Of a stretch of 64,000 nt of DNA, positions 14,757 to 28,973 are shown piece by piece. How positions within the stretch are numbered: the stretch's first letter is position 1; every line of letters begins with the position of its first letter. The notes beneath the pieces are model-generated. The model had not been told where the DNA came from. It searched no databases and worked only from the letters and a program-made list of their open reading frames with translations. The stretch is from positions 1-64,000 of the forward strand of contig NW_026116646.1 in NCBI RefSeq assembly GCF_001640805.2, given 5' to 3'. The translations under genes and the position numbers were made by a program. This DNA comes from Lates calcarifer (Eukaryota > Chordata > Actinopteri > Centropomidae).

Positions 14757-14900
14757 TTTTCTTTCTCAACCAAATAGTGTTATCTGACCAGGACAAGAAA
14801 ACTGAGACCTCAGCCACACAAGACTGAGTTTCTTAATTTCTGAAACCCATAATTTGCTGTCGGGAGACTCTTTCCCTCTTGTGTGCACTGTGAGCAGTCT
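14757..14900. repeat. Internally deleted satellite monomer
   Basis: This unit lacks the stretch between TTAATTTCT and GAAACCCATAA (the TATTATAATAAACAAGCATAATGG-type segment) and has a shortened left part. A similar short unit lies near 16,700-16,860, where CCTCAGCCAC runs directly into TTTTGTTGAAACCC. Such deleted units occur only in the left three quarters of the array. Confidence 0.75.
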
Positions 14901-17900
14901 CAGTGTGTGAATAAGAGGTTTTCAGGCTTTCTGCTCAGAATGGCCAAATAGTGCATTATCTGACCAGGACAAGAAAAACTGAGACCTCAGCCACACAAGA
15001 CTGAGTTTCTTAATTTCTATAATAATAAACAAGCATAATGGTTGAAACCCATAATTTGCTGTCGGGAGACTCTTTCCCTCTTGTGTGCACTGTGAGCATC
15101 TCAGTGTGTTAATAAGAGGTTTTCGCTGCGTTTTGAGGCTCATTCAACTCAAATAGTGCATTATCTGACCAGGACAAGAAAAACTGAGACCTCAGCCACA
15201 CAAGACTGAGTTTCTTAATTTCTATAAATAAACAAGCATAATGGTTGAAACCCATAATTTGCTGTCGGAGACTCTTCCCTCTTGTGTGCACTGTGAGCAG
15301 TCTCAGTGTGTGAATAAGAGGTTTTCAGGCTCATTCAGCTCAGAATGGCCAAATAGTGCATTATCTGACCAGGACAAAAAAACTGAGACCTCAGCCACAC
15401 AAGACTGAGTTTCTTAATTTCTATTAAAAAACAAGCATAATGGTTGAAACCCATAATTTGCTGTCGGGAGACTCTTTCCCTCTTGTGTGCACTGTGAGCA
15501 GTCTCAGTGTGTGAATAAGAGGTTTTCAGGCTTATTCAGCTCAGAATGGCCAAATAGTGCATTATCTGACCAGGAAAAGAAAACTGAGACCTCAGCCACA
15601 CAGACATGAGTTTCTTTTGTATTATAATAAACAAACATAATGGTTGAAACCATAATTTGCTGTCGGGAGACTCTTCCCTCTTGTGTGCACTGTGAGCAGT
15701 CAGTGTGTTAATAAGAGGTTTTCGCAATATTCAACTCAAATAGTGCATTATCTGACAGGACAAGAAAAACTGAGACCTCAGCCACACAGACTGAGTTTCT
15801 TAATTTCTATATAATAAACAAGCATAATGGTTGAAACCCATAATTTGCTGTCGGGAGACTCTTTCCCTCTTGTGTGCACTGTGAGCAGTCTCAGTGTGTG
15901 AATAAGAGGTTTTCAGGCTCATTCAGCTCAGAATGGCAAATAGTGCATTATCTGACCAGGAAAGAAAAGACCTCAGCCACACAGACTGAGTTTCTTAATT
16001 ATAAATAAAGAAGCATAATGGTTGAAACCCATAATTTGCTGTCGGAGACTTTTCCCTCTTGTGTGCACTGTGAGCAGTCTCAGTGTGTGAATAAGAGGTT
16101 TTCGGCTGCTCAGAATGGCCAAATAGTGCATTATCTGACCAGGACAAGAAAAACTGAGACCTCAGCCACACAAGACTGAGTTTCTTAATTTCTATATAAT
16201 AAACAAGCATAATGGTTGAAACCCATAATTTGCTGTCGGGAGACTCTTTCCCTCTTGTGTGCACTGTGAGCAGTCTCAGTGTGTTAATAAGAGGTTTTCG
16301 CTGCGTTTTGAGCTCATTCAACTCAAATAGTGCATTATCTGACCAGGACAAGAAAAACTGAGACCTCAGCCACACAAGACTGAGTTTCTTAATTTCTATT
16401 ATAATAAACAAGCATAATGGTTGAAACCCATAATTTGCTGTCGGAGACTCTTTCCCTCTTGTGTGCACTGTGAGCAGTCTCAGTGTGTGAATAAGAGGTT
16501 TTCAGGCTCATTCAGCTCAGAATGGCCAAATAGTGCATTATCTGACCAGGACAAGAAAAACTGAGACCTCAGCCACAAAGACTGAGTTTCTTAATTTCTA
16601 TTAAATAAACAAGCATAATGGTTGAAACCCATAATTTGCTGTCGGAGACTCTTTCCCTCTTGTGTGCACTGTGAGCAGTCTCAGTGTGTGAATAAGAGGT
16701 TTCAGGCTGCTCAGAATAAATAGTGCATTATCTGACCAGGAAAAGAAAACTGAGACCTCAGCCACTTTTGTTGAAACCCATAATTTGCTGTCGGAGACTC
16801 TTTCCCTCTTGTGTGCACTGTGAGCAGTCTCAGTGTGTTAATAAGAGGTTTTCTTTTGAGCTCATTCAACCAAATAGTGCATTATCTGACCAGGACAAGA
16901 AAAACTGAGACCTCAGCCACACAAGACTGAGTTTCTTAATTTCTATTAAATAAACAAGCATAATGTTGAAACCCATAATTTGCTGTCGGGAGACTCTTTC
17001 CCTCTTGTGCACTGTGAGCAGTCTCAGTGTGTGAATAAGAGGTTTTCAGGATTTTGCTCAATGGCAAATAGTGCATTATCTGACCAGGACAAGAAAAACT
17101 GAGACCTCAGCCACACAAGACTGAGTTTCTTAATTTCTATTATAATAAACAAGCATAATGGTTGAAACCCATAATTTGCTGTCGGGACTCTTTCCCTCTT
17201 GTGTGCACTGTGAGCAGTCTCAGTGTGTGAATAAGAGGTTTTCAGGCTCATTCAGCTCAGAATGGCCAAATAGTGCATTATCTGACCAGGAAAAAAAACT
17301 GAGACCTCAGCCACACAGACTGAGTTTCTTCCTTTATTATAATAAACAAGCATAATGGTTGAAACCCATAATTTGCTGTCGGGAGACTCTTTCCCTCTTG
17401 TGTGCACTGTGAGCAGTCTCAGTGTGTTAATAAGAGGTTTTCAGGCTCATTCAACTCAAATAGTGCATTATCTGACCAGGACAAGAAAAACTGAGACCTC
17501 AGCCACACAAGACTGAGTTTCTTAATTTCTATAAAATAAACAAGCATAATGGTTGAAACCCATAATTTGCTGTCGGGAGACTCTTTCCCTCTTGTGTGCA
17601 CTGTGAGCAGTCTCAGTGTGTGAATAAGAGGTTTTCAGGCTCATTCAGCTCAGAATGGCCAAATAGTGCATTATCTGACCAGGAAAGAAAACTGAGACCT
17701 CAGCCACACAAGACTGAGTTTCTTAATTTCTATTATAATAAACAAGCATAATGGTTGAAACCCATAATTTGCTGTCGGGAGACTCTTTCCCTCTTGTGTG
17801 CACTGTGAGCAGTCTCAGTGTGTGAATAAGAGGTTTTCAGGCTCATTCAGCTCAGAATGGCCAAATAGTGCATTATCTGACCAGGACAAAAAAAACTGAG

Positions 17901-20900
17901 ACCTCAGCCACACACTGAGTTTCTTAATTTCTATATAATAAACAAGCATAATGGTTGAAACCCATAATTTGCTGTCGGGACTCTTTCCCTCTTGTGTGCA
18001 CTGTGAGCATCTCAGTGTGTTAATAAGAGGTTTTCGCTGCGTTTTGAGGCTCATTCAACTCAAATAGTGCATTATCTGACCAGGACAAGAAAAACTGAGA
18101 CCTCAGCCACACAAGACTGAGTTTCTTAATTTCTATTATAATAAACAAGCATAATGGTTGAAACCCATAATTAGACTCTTCCCTCTTGTGTGCACTGTGA
18201 GCAGTCTCAGTGTGTGAATAAGAGGTTTTCAGGCTCATTCAGCTCAGAATGGCCAAATAGTGCATTATCTGACCAGGACAAGAAAACTGAGACCTCAGCC
18301 ACACAAGACTGAGTTTCTTAATTTCTATAAAATAAACAAGCATAATGGTTGAAACCCATAATTTGCTGTCGGGAGACTCTTTCCCTCTTGTGTGCACTGT
18401 GAGCAGTCTCAGTGTGTGAATAAGAGGTTTTCAGGCTTTTCAGCTCAGAATGCCAAATAGTGCATTATCTGACCAGGAAAAAGAAAACTGAGACCTCAGC
18501 CACACAGACAAAGTTTCTTCCTTATTATAATAAACAAGCATAATGGTTGAAACCCATAATTTGCTGTCGGGAGACTCTTTCCCTCTTGTGTGCACTGTGA
18601 GCAGTGTCAGTGAATAAGAGGTTTTGAGCTTATTTCACAAATAGTGCATTATCTGACCAGGACAAGAAAAACTGAGACCTCAGCCACACAAGACTGAGTT
18701 TCTTAATTCTATTAAAATAAACAAGCATAATGGTTGAAACCCATAATTTGCTGTCGGGAGACTCTTTCCCTCTTGTGTGCACTGTGAGCAGTCTCAGTGT
18801 GTGAATAAGAGGTTTTCAGGCTCATTTGCTCAGAATGGCAAAATAGTGCATTATCTGACCAGGACAAGAAAAACTGAGACCTCAGCCACACAAGACTGAG
18901 TTTCTTAATTTCTATTATAATAAACAAGCATAATGGTTGAAACCCAAATTTGCTGTCGGGAGACTCTTTCCTCTTGTGTGCACTGTGAGCAGTCTCAGTG
19001 TGTGAATAAGAGGTTTTCAGCTCATTTCAGCTCAGAATGGCCAAATAGTGCATTATCTGACCAGGAAAAGAAACTGAGACCTCAGCCACACAGACTGAGT
19101 TTCTTAATTATATTAATAAACAAGCATAATGGTTGAAACCCATAATTTGCTGTCGGGAGACTCTTTCCCTCTTGTGTGCACTGTGAGCAGTCTCAGTGTG
19201 TTAATAAGAGGTTTTCGCTGCGTTTTGAGGCTCATTCAACTCAAATAGTGCATTATCTGACCAGGACAAGAAAAACTGAGACCTCAGCCACACAAGACTG
19301 AGTTTCTTAATTTCTATTATAATAAACAAGCATAATGGTTGAAACCCATAATTTGCTGTCGGGAGACTCTTTCCCTCTTGTGTGCACTGTGAGCAGTCTC
19401 AGTGTGTGAATAAGAGGTTTTCAGGCTCATTCAGCTCAGAATGGCCAAATAGTGCATTATCTGACCAGGACAAGAAAAACTGAGACCTCAGCCACACAGA
19501 CTGAGTTTCTTAATTGTATTATAATAAACAAGCATAATGGTTGAAACCCATAATTTGCTGTCGGGAGACTCTTTCCCTCTTGTGTGCACTGTGAGCAGTC
19601 TCAGTGTGTGAATAAGAGGTTTTCAGGCTCATTCAGCTCAGAATGGCCAAATAGTGCATTATCTGACCAGGACAAGAAAAACTGAGACCTCAGCCACACA
19701 AGATGAGTTTCTTAATTTCTATTATAATAAACAAGCATAATGGTTGAAACCCATAATTTGCTGTCGGGAGACTCTTTCCCTCTTGTGTGCACTGTGAGCA
19801 GTCTCAGTGTGTTAAGAGGTTTTCAGGCTCATTCAGCTCAAAAAATAGTGCATTATCTGACCAGGACAAGAAAAACTGAGACCTCAGCCACACAAGACTG
19901 AGTTTCTTAATTTCTATTAAAATAAACAAGCATAATGGTTGAAACCCATAATTTGCTGTCGGGAGACTCTTTCCCTCTTGTGTGCACTGTGAGCAGTTCA
20001 GTGTGTGAATAAGAGGTTTTCAGGCTTTCAGCTCAGAATGGCCAAATAGTGCATTATCTGACCAGGAAAGAAAAACTGAGACCTCAGCCACACAAGACAT
20101 GGTTTCATATAATAAACAAGCATAATGGTTGAAACCCATAATTTGCTGTCGGGAGACTCTTCCCTCTTGTGTGCACTGTGAGCACTCAGTGTGTAAAAGA
20201 GGTTTTCGCTGCGTTTTGAGGCTCATTCAACTCAAATAGTGCATTATCTGACCAGGACAAGAAAAACTGAGACCTCAGCCACACAAGACTGAGTTTCTTA
20301 ATTTCTATTATAATAAACAAGCATAATGGTTGAAACCCATAATTTGCTGTCGGGAGACTCTTTCCCTCTTGTGTGCACTGTGAGCAGTCTCAGTGTGTGA
20401 ATAAGAGGTTTTCGTTTTGAGGCTCATTCAACTCAAATAGTGCATTATCTGACCAGGACAAGAAAAACTGAGACCTCAGCCACACAACTGAGTTTCTTAA
20501 TTTCTATTATAATAAACAAGCATATGGTTGAAACCCATAATTTGCTGTCGGGAGACTCTTTCCCTCTTGTGTGCACTGTGAGCAGTCTCAGTGTGTGAAT
20601 AAGAGGTTTTCAGGCTCATTCAGCTCAGAATGGCCAAATAGTGCATTATCTGACCAGGACAAGAAAAACTGAGACCTCAGCCACACAAGACTGAGTTTCT
20701 TAATTTCTATATAATAAACAAGCATAATGGTTGAAACCCATAATTTGCTGTCGGGAGACTCTTTCCCTCTTGTGTGCACTGTGAGCAGTCAGTGTGTGAA
20801 TAAGAGGTTTTCAGGCTCATTCAGCTCAGAATGGCCAAATAGTGCATTATCTGACCAGGACAAGAAAACTGAGACCTCAGCCACACAAGACTGAGTTTCT

Positions 20901-23025
20901 TAATTTCTATATAATAAACAAGCATAATGGTTGAAACCCATAATTTGCTGTCGGGAGACTCTTTCCCTCTTGTGTGCACTGTGAGCAGTCTCAGTGTGTT
21001 AATAAGAGGTTTTCTTTTGAGCTCATTCAACTCAAATAGTGCATTATCTGACCAGGACAAGAAAAACTGAGACCTCAGCCACACAAGACTGAGTTTCTTA
21101 ATTTCTATTAAAATAAACAAGCATAATGTTGAAACCCATAATTTGCTGTCGGGAGACTCTTTCCCTCTTGTGTGCACTGTGAGCAGTCTCAGTGTGTGAA
21201 TAAGAGGTTTTCAGGCTCATTCTGCTCAGAATGGCCAAATAGTGCATTATCTGACCAGGACAAGAAAACTGAGACCTCAGCCACACAAGATGAGTTTCTT
21301 AATTTCTATATAATAAACAAGCATAATGGTTGAAACCCATAATTTGCTGTCGGGAGACTCTTTCCCTCTTGTGTGCACTGTGCAGTGTCAGTGTGTAATA
21401 AGAGGTTTTCGCAGGCTTATTCAACTCAAATAGTGCATTATCTGACCAGGACAAGAAAAACTGAGACCTCAGCCACACAAGACTGAGTTTCTTAATTTCT
21501 ATTAAAATAAACAAGCATAATGTTGAAACCCATAATTTGCTGTCGGGAGACTCTTTCCCTCTTGTGTGCACTGTGAGCAGTCTCAGTGTGTGAATAAGAG
21601 GTTTTCAGGCTTTCAGCTCAGAATGGCCAAATAGTGCATTATCTGACCAGGACAAGAAAAACTGAGACCTCAGCCACACAAGACTGAGTTTCTTAATTTC
21701 TATTATAATAAACAAGCATAATGGTTGAAACCCATAATTTGCTGTCGGGAGACTCTTTCCTCTTGTGTGCACTGTGAGCAGTCTCAGTGTGTTAATAAGA
21801 GGTTTTCGCTTTTTGAGGCTCATTCAACTCAAATAGTGCATTATCTGACCAGGACAAGAAAAACTGAGACCTCAGCCACACAAGACTGAGTTTCTTAATT
21901 TCTATTATAATAAACAAGCATAATGGTTGAAACCCATAATTTGCTGTCGGGAGACTCTTTCCCTCTTGTGTGCACTGTGAGCAGTCTCAGTGTGTGAATA
22001 AGAGGTTTTCAGGCTCATTCAGCTCAGAATGGCCAAATAGTGCATTATCTGACCAGGAAAAGAAAACTGAGACCTCAGCCACACAGACTGAAAGTTTCTT
22101 CCTTGTATTATAATAAACAAGCATAATGGTTGAAACCCATAATTTGCTGTCGGGAGACTCTTTCCCTCTTGTGTGCACTGTGAGCAGTCTCAGTGTGTGA
22201 ATAAGAGGTTTTCAGGCTCATTCAGCTCAGAATGGCCAAATAGTGCATTATCTGACCAGGACAAGAAAAACTGAGACCTCAGCCACACAAGACTGAGTTT
22301 CTTAATTTCTATTATAATAAAAGCATAATGGTTGAAACCCATAATTTGCTGTCGGAGACTCTTTCCCTCTTGTGTGCACTGTGAGCAGTGTCAGTGTGTG
22401 AATAAGAGGTTTTCAGGCTCATTCAGCTCAGAATGGCCAAATAGTGCATTATCTGACCAGGAAAAGACAAACTGAGACCTCAGCCACACAGACATCAAAG
22501 TTTCTTCCTTGTATTATAATAAACAAGCATAATGGTTGAAACCCATAATTTGCTGTCGGGAGACTCTTTCCCTCTTGTGTGCACTGTGAGCAGTCTCAGT
22601 GTGTGAATAAGAGGTTTTCAGGCTTTTCAGCTCAGAATGGCCAAATAGTGCATTATCTGACCAGGACAAGAAAAACTGAGACCTCAGCCACACAAGACTG
22701 AGTTTCTTAATTTCTATTAAAATAAACAAGCATAATGGTTGAAACCCATAATTTGCTGTCGGGAGACTCTTTCCCTCTTGTGTGCACTGTGAGCAGTGTC
22801 AGTGTGTGAATAAGAGGTTTTCAGGCTTATTCAGCTCAGAATGGCCAAATAGTGCATTATCTGACCAGGAAAAGAAAACTGAGACCTCAGCCACACAAGA
22901 CTGAGTTTCTTAATTTCTATATAATAAACAAGCATAATGGTTGAAACCCATAATTTGCTGTCGGGAGACTCTTTCCCTCTTGTGTGCACTGTGAGCATCT
23001 CAGTGTGTTAATAAGAGGTTTTCGC

Positions 23026-26000
23026 TGCGTTTTGAGGCTCATTCAATCAAATAGTGCATTATCTGACCAGGACAAGAAAAACTGAGACCTCAGCCACACA
23101 AGACTGAGTTTCTTAATTTCTATTATAATAAACAAGCATAATGGTTGAAACCCATAATTTGCTGTCGGAGACTCTTTCCCTCTTGTGTGCACTGTGAGCA
23201 GTCTCAGTGTGTGAATAAGAGGTTTTCAGGCTCATTTGCTCAGAATGGCCAAATAGTGCATTATCTGACCAGGACAAGAAAAACTGAGACCTCAGCCACA
23301 CAAGACTGAGTTTCTTAATTTCTATATAATAAACAAGCATAATGGTTGAAACCCATAATTTGCTGTCGGGAGACTCTTTCCCTCTTGTGTGCACTGTGAG
23401 CATCTCAGTGTGTTAATAAGAGGTTTTCGCTGCGTTTTGAGGCTCATTCAACTCAAATAGTGCATTATCTGACCAGGACAAGAAAAACTGAGACCTCAGC
23501 CACACAAGACTGAGTTTCTTAATTTCTATTAAATAAACAAGCATAATGGTTGAAACCCATAATTTGCTGTCGGGAGACTCTTTCCCTCTTGTGTGCACTG
23601 TGAGCAGTGTCAGTGTGTGAATAAGAGGTTTTCAGGCTTATTCAGCTCAGAATGGCCAAATAGTGCATTATCTGACCAGGAAAAGACAAACTGAGACCTC
23701 AGCCACACAGACATCAAAGTTTCTTCCTTATTATAATAAACAAACATAATGGTTGAAACCATAATTTGCTGTTGGGAGACTCTTCCCTCTTGTGTGCACT
23801 GTGAGCAGTCTCAGTGTGTTAATAAGAGGTTTTCGCTGCGTTTTGAGGCTCATTCAACTCAAATAGTGCATTATCTGACCAGGACAAGAAAAACTGAGAC
23901 CTCAGCCACACAAGACTGAGTTTCTTAATTTCTATTATAATAAACAAGCATAATGGTTGAAACCCATAATTTGCTGTCGGAGACTCTTTCCCTCTTGTGT
24001 GCACTGTGAGCAGTCTCAGTGTGTGAATAAGAGGTTTTCGCAGCGTTTTGAGGCTTATTCAACTCAAATAGTGCATTATCTGACAAGGACAAGAAAAACT
24101 GAGACCTCAGCCACACAAGACTGAGTTTCTTAATTTCTATTATAATAAACAAGCATAATGGTTGAAACCCATAATTTGCTGTCGGGAGACTCTTTCCCTC
24201 TTGTGTGCACTGTGAGCAGTCTCAGTGTGTGAATAAGAGGTTTTCAGGCTCATTCTGCTCAGAATGGCCAAATAGTGCATTATCTGACCAGGACAAGAAA
24301 AACTGAGACCTCAGCCACACAAGACTGAGTTTCTTAATTTCTAGTATAATAAACAAGCATAATGGTTGAAACCCATAATTTGCTGTCGGGAGACTCTTTC
24401 CCTCTTGTGTGCACTGTGAGCAGTGTCAGTGTGTGAATAAGAGGTTTTCAGGCCTCATTCAGGCTCAGAATGGCCAAATAGTGCATTATCTGACCAGGAA
24501 AAGAAAAACTGAGACCTCAGCCACACAAGACTGAGTTTCTTAATTTCTATTAAAATAAACAAGCATAATGGTTGAAACCCATAATTTGCTGTCGGGAGAC
24601 TCTTTCCCTCTTGTGTGCACTGTGAGCAGTGTCAGTGTGTGAATAAGAGGTTTTCAGGCTTATTCAGCTCAGAATGGCCAAATAGTGCATTATCTGACCA
24701 GGAAAAGACAAACTGAGACCACAGCCACACAGACATCAAAGTTTCTTCCTTGTATTATAATAAACAAACATAATGGTTGAAACCCATAATTTGCTGTTGG
24801 GAGACTCGTTCCCTCTTGTGTGCACTGTGAGCATCTCAGTGTGTTAATAAGAGGTTTTCGTTGCGTTTTGAGGCTCATTCAACTCAAATAGTGCATTATC
24901 TGACAAGGACAAGAAAAACTGAGACCTCAGCCACACAAGACTGAGTTTCTTAATTTCTATTATAATAAACAAGCATAATGGTTGAAACCCATAATTTGTT
25001 GTTTGGAGACTCTTTCCCTCTTGTGTGCACTGTGAGCAGTGTCAGTGTGTGAATAAGAGGTTTTCAGGCTCATTTAGCTCAGAATGGCCAAATAGTGCAT
25101 TATCTGACCAGGACAAGAAAAACTGAGACCTCAGCCACACAAGACTGAGTTTCTTAATTTCTAGTATAATAAACAAGCATAATGGTTGAAACCCATAATT
25201 TGCTGTCGGGAGACTCTTTCCCTCTTGTGTGCACTGTGAGCATCTCAGTGTGTTAATAAGAGGTTTTCGCTGCGTTTTGAGGCTCATTCAACTCAAATAG
25301 TGCATTATCTGACCAGGACAAGAAAAACTGAGACCTCAGCCACACAAGACTGAGTTTCTTAATTTCTATTAAAATAAACAAGCATAATGGTTGAAACCCA
25401 TAATTTGCTGTCGGGAGACTCTTTCCCTCTTGTGTGCACTGTGAGCAGTGTCAGTGTGTGAATAAGAGGTTTTCAGGCTTATTCAGCTCAGAATGGCCAA
25501 ATAGTGCATTATCTGACCAGGAAAAGACAAACTGAGACCACAGCCACACAGACATCAAAGTTTCTTCCTTGTATTATAATAAACAAACATAATGGTTGAA
25601 ACTCATAATTTGCTGTTGGGAGACTCGTTCCCTCTTGTGTGCACTGTGAGCTTCTCAGTGTGTTAATAAGAGGTTTTCGCTGCGTTTTGAGGCTCATTCA
25701 ACTCAAATAGTGCATTATCTGACCAGGACAAGAAAAACTGAGACCTCAGCCACACAAGACTGAGTTTCTTAATTTCTATTATAATAAACAAGCATAATGG
25801 TTGAAACCCATAATTTGTTGTTTGGAGACTCTTTCCCTCTTGTGTGCACTGTGAGCAGTGTCAGCGTGTGAATAAGAGGTTTTCAGGCTCATTTAGCTCA
25901 GAATGGCCAAATAGTGCATTATCTGATCAGGACAAGAAAAACTGAGACCTCAGCCACACAAGGCTGAGTTTCTTAATTTCTATTAAAATAAACAAGCATA

Positions 26001-27728
26001 ATGGTTGAAACCTATAATTTGCTGTCGGGAGACTCTTTCCCTCTTGTGTGCACTGTGAGCAGTCTCAGTGTGTGAATAAGAGGTTTTCAGGCTCATTCAG
26101 CTCAGAATGGCCAAATAGTGCATTATCTGACCAGGACAAGAAAAACTGAGACCTCAGCCACACAAGACTGAGTTTCTTAATTTCTAGTATAATAAACAAG
26201 CATAATGGTTGAAACCCATAATTTGCTGTCGGGAGACTCTTTCCCTCTTGTGTGCACTGTGAGCAGTGTCAGTGTGTTAATAAGAGGTTTTCGCAGGCGT
26301 TTTGATGCTTATTCAACTCAAATAGTGTATTATCTGACCAGGACAAGAAAAACTGAGACCTCAGCCACACAAGACTGAGTTTCTTAATTTCTATTAAAAT
26401 AAACAAGCATAATAGTTGAAACCCATAATTTGCTGTCGGGAGACTCTTTCCCTCTTGTGTGCACTGTGAGCAGTCTCAGTGTGTGAATAAGAGGTTTTCA
26501 GGCTCATTCTGCTCAGAATGGCCAAATAGTGCATTATCTGACAAGGACAAGAAAAACTGAGACCTCAGCCACACAAGACTGAGTTTCTTAATTTCTAGTA
26601 TAATAAACAAGCATAATGGTTGAAACCCATAATTTGCTGTCGGGAGACTCTTTCCCTCTTGTGTGCACTGTGAGCATCTCAGTGTGTTAATAAGAGGTTT
26701 TCGCTGCGTTTTGAGGCTCATTCAACTCAAATAGTGCATTATCTGACCAGGACAAGAAAAACTGAGACCTCAGCCACACAAGGATGAGTTTCTTAATTTC
26801 TATTATAATAAACAAGCACAATGGTTGAAACCTATAATTTGCTGTCGGGAGACTCTTTCCCTCTTGTGTGCACTGTGAGCAGTGTCAGTGTGTGAATAAG
26901 AGGTTTTGAGGCTCATTCAGCTCAGAATGGCCAAATAGTGCATTATCTGACCAGGAAAAGACAAACTGAGACCTCAGCCACACAGACATGAAAGTTTCTT
27001 CCTTGTATTATAATAAACAAGCACAATGGTTGAAACCCATAATTTGCTGTCGGGAGACTCGTTCCCTCTTGTGTGCACTGTGAGCAGTGTCAAAGTGTGA
27101 ATAAGAGGTTTTGAGGCTCATTCAGCTCAGAATGGCCAAATAGTGCATTATCTGACCAGGAAAAGACAAACTGAGACCTCAGCCACACAGACATGAAAGT
27201 TTCTTCCTTGTATTATAATAAACAAGCACAATGGTTGAAACCCATAATTTGCTGTCGGGAGACTCTTTCCCTCTTGTGTGCACTGTGAGCAGTGTCAGTG
27301 TGTGAATAAGAGGTTTTCAGGCTCATTTAGCTCAGAATGGCCAAATAGTGCATTATCTGACCAGGACAAGAAAAACTGAGACCTCAGCCACACAAGGCTG
27401 AGTTTCTTAATTTCTATTAAAATAAACAAGCATAATGGTTGAAACCTATAATTTGCTGTCGGGAGACTCTTTCCCTCTTGTGTGCACTATGAGCAGTCTC
27501 AGTGTGTGAATAAGAGGTTTTCAGGCTCATTCTGCTCAGAATGGCCAAAAAGTGCATTATCTGACCAGGAAAAGAATAACTGAGACCTCAGCCACACAAG
27601 ACTGAGTTTCTTAATTTCTAGTATAATAAACAAGCATAATGGTTGAAACCCATAATTTGCTGTCGGGAGACTCTTTCCCTCTTGTGTGCACTGTGAGCAT
27701 CTCAGTGTGTTAATAAGAGGTTTTCGCT
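23026..27728. repeat. Satellite domain with dimer and pentamer spacing
   Basis: The TGCGTTTTGAGG junction lies at about 23026, 23431, 23837, 24862, 25271, 25681, 26705 and 27728. Spacings are 405, 406, 1025, 409, 410, 1024 and 1023 bp, that is 2 or 5 monomers. A second marker, the variant TTTCTAGTATAATAAAC, recurs 820 and 1,021 bp apart in the same domain. The trimer cycle of the left side is not kept here. Confidence 0.8.
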
Positions 27729-28973
27729 GCGTTTTGAGGCTCATTCAACTCAAATAGTGCATTATCTGACAAGGACAAGAAAAACTGAGACCTCAGCCAC
27801 ACAAGACTGAGTTTCTTAATTTCTATTAAAATAAACAAGCATAATGGTTGAAACCCATAATTTGTTGTTTGGAGACTCGTTCCCTCTTGTGTGCACTGTG
27901 AGCTTCTCAGTGTGTGAATAAGAGGTTTTCAGGCTCATTTAGCTCAGAATGGCCAAATAGTGCATTATCTGACCAGGACAAGAAAAACTGAGACCTCAGC
28001 CACACAAGGCTGAGTTTCTTAATTTCTATTAAAATAAACAAGCATAATGGTTGAAACCCATAATTTGCTATCAGGAGACTCTTTCCCTCTTGTGTGCACT
28101 GTGAGCAGTGTCAGTGTGTGAATAAGAGGTTTTCAGGCTCATTCAGCTCAGAATGGCCAAATAGTGCATTATCTGACCAGGAAAAGACAAAATGAGACCT
28201 CAGCCACACAGACATGAAAGTTTCTTCCTTGTATTATAATAAAGAAGCATAATGGTTGAAACCCATAATTTGCTGTCGGGAGACTCTTTCCCTCTTGTGT
28301 GCACTGTGAGCAGTCTCAGTGTGTGAATAAGAGGTTTTCGCAGCATTTTGAGGTTTATTCAACTCAAATAGTGCATTATCTGACCAGGACAAGAAAAACA
28401 GACCTCAGCCACACAAGACTGAGTTTCTTAATTTCTATTAAAATAAACAAGCATAATGGTTGAAACCCATAATTTGCTGTCGGGAGACTCGTTCCCTCTT
28501 GTGTGCACTGTGAGCAGTCTCAGTGTGTGAATAAGAGGTTTTCAGGCTCATTCAGCTCAGAATGGCCAAATAGTGCATTATCTGACCAGGAAAAGAATAA
28601 CTGAGAACTTAGCCACACAAGGCTGAGTTTCTTAATTTCTATTATAATAAACAAGCACAATGGTTGAAACCCATAATTTGCTGTCGGGAGACTCTTTCCC
28701 TCTTGTGTGCACTGTGAGCAGTCTCAGTGTGTGAATAAGAGGTTTTCGCAGCATTTTGAGGCTTGTTCAACTCAAATAGTGCATTATCTGACCAGGACAA
28801 GAAAAACAGACCTCAGCCACACAAGACTGAGTTTCTTAATTTCTATTAAAATAAACAAGCATAATGGTTGAAACCCATAATTTGCTGTCGGGAGACTCTT
28901 TCCCTCTTGTGTGCACTGTGAGCAGTCTCAGTGTGTGAATAAGAGGTTTTCAGGCTCATTCAGCTCAGAATGG

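Noticed and set aside
988..27744. Dozens of minus-strand open frames of 60-157 codons across the satellite, which look like a repeated protein family
   Set aside because: The same nucleotides are read in all three frames in different units, for example as SKLWVSTIMLVYY, ANYGFQPLCLFII and QIMGFNHYACLF. The unit length is not a multiple of three and indels shift phase freely. No frame is preserved, so there is no sign of coding selection.
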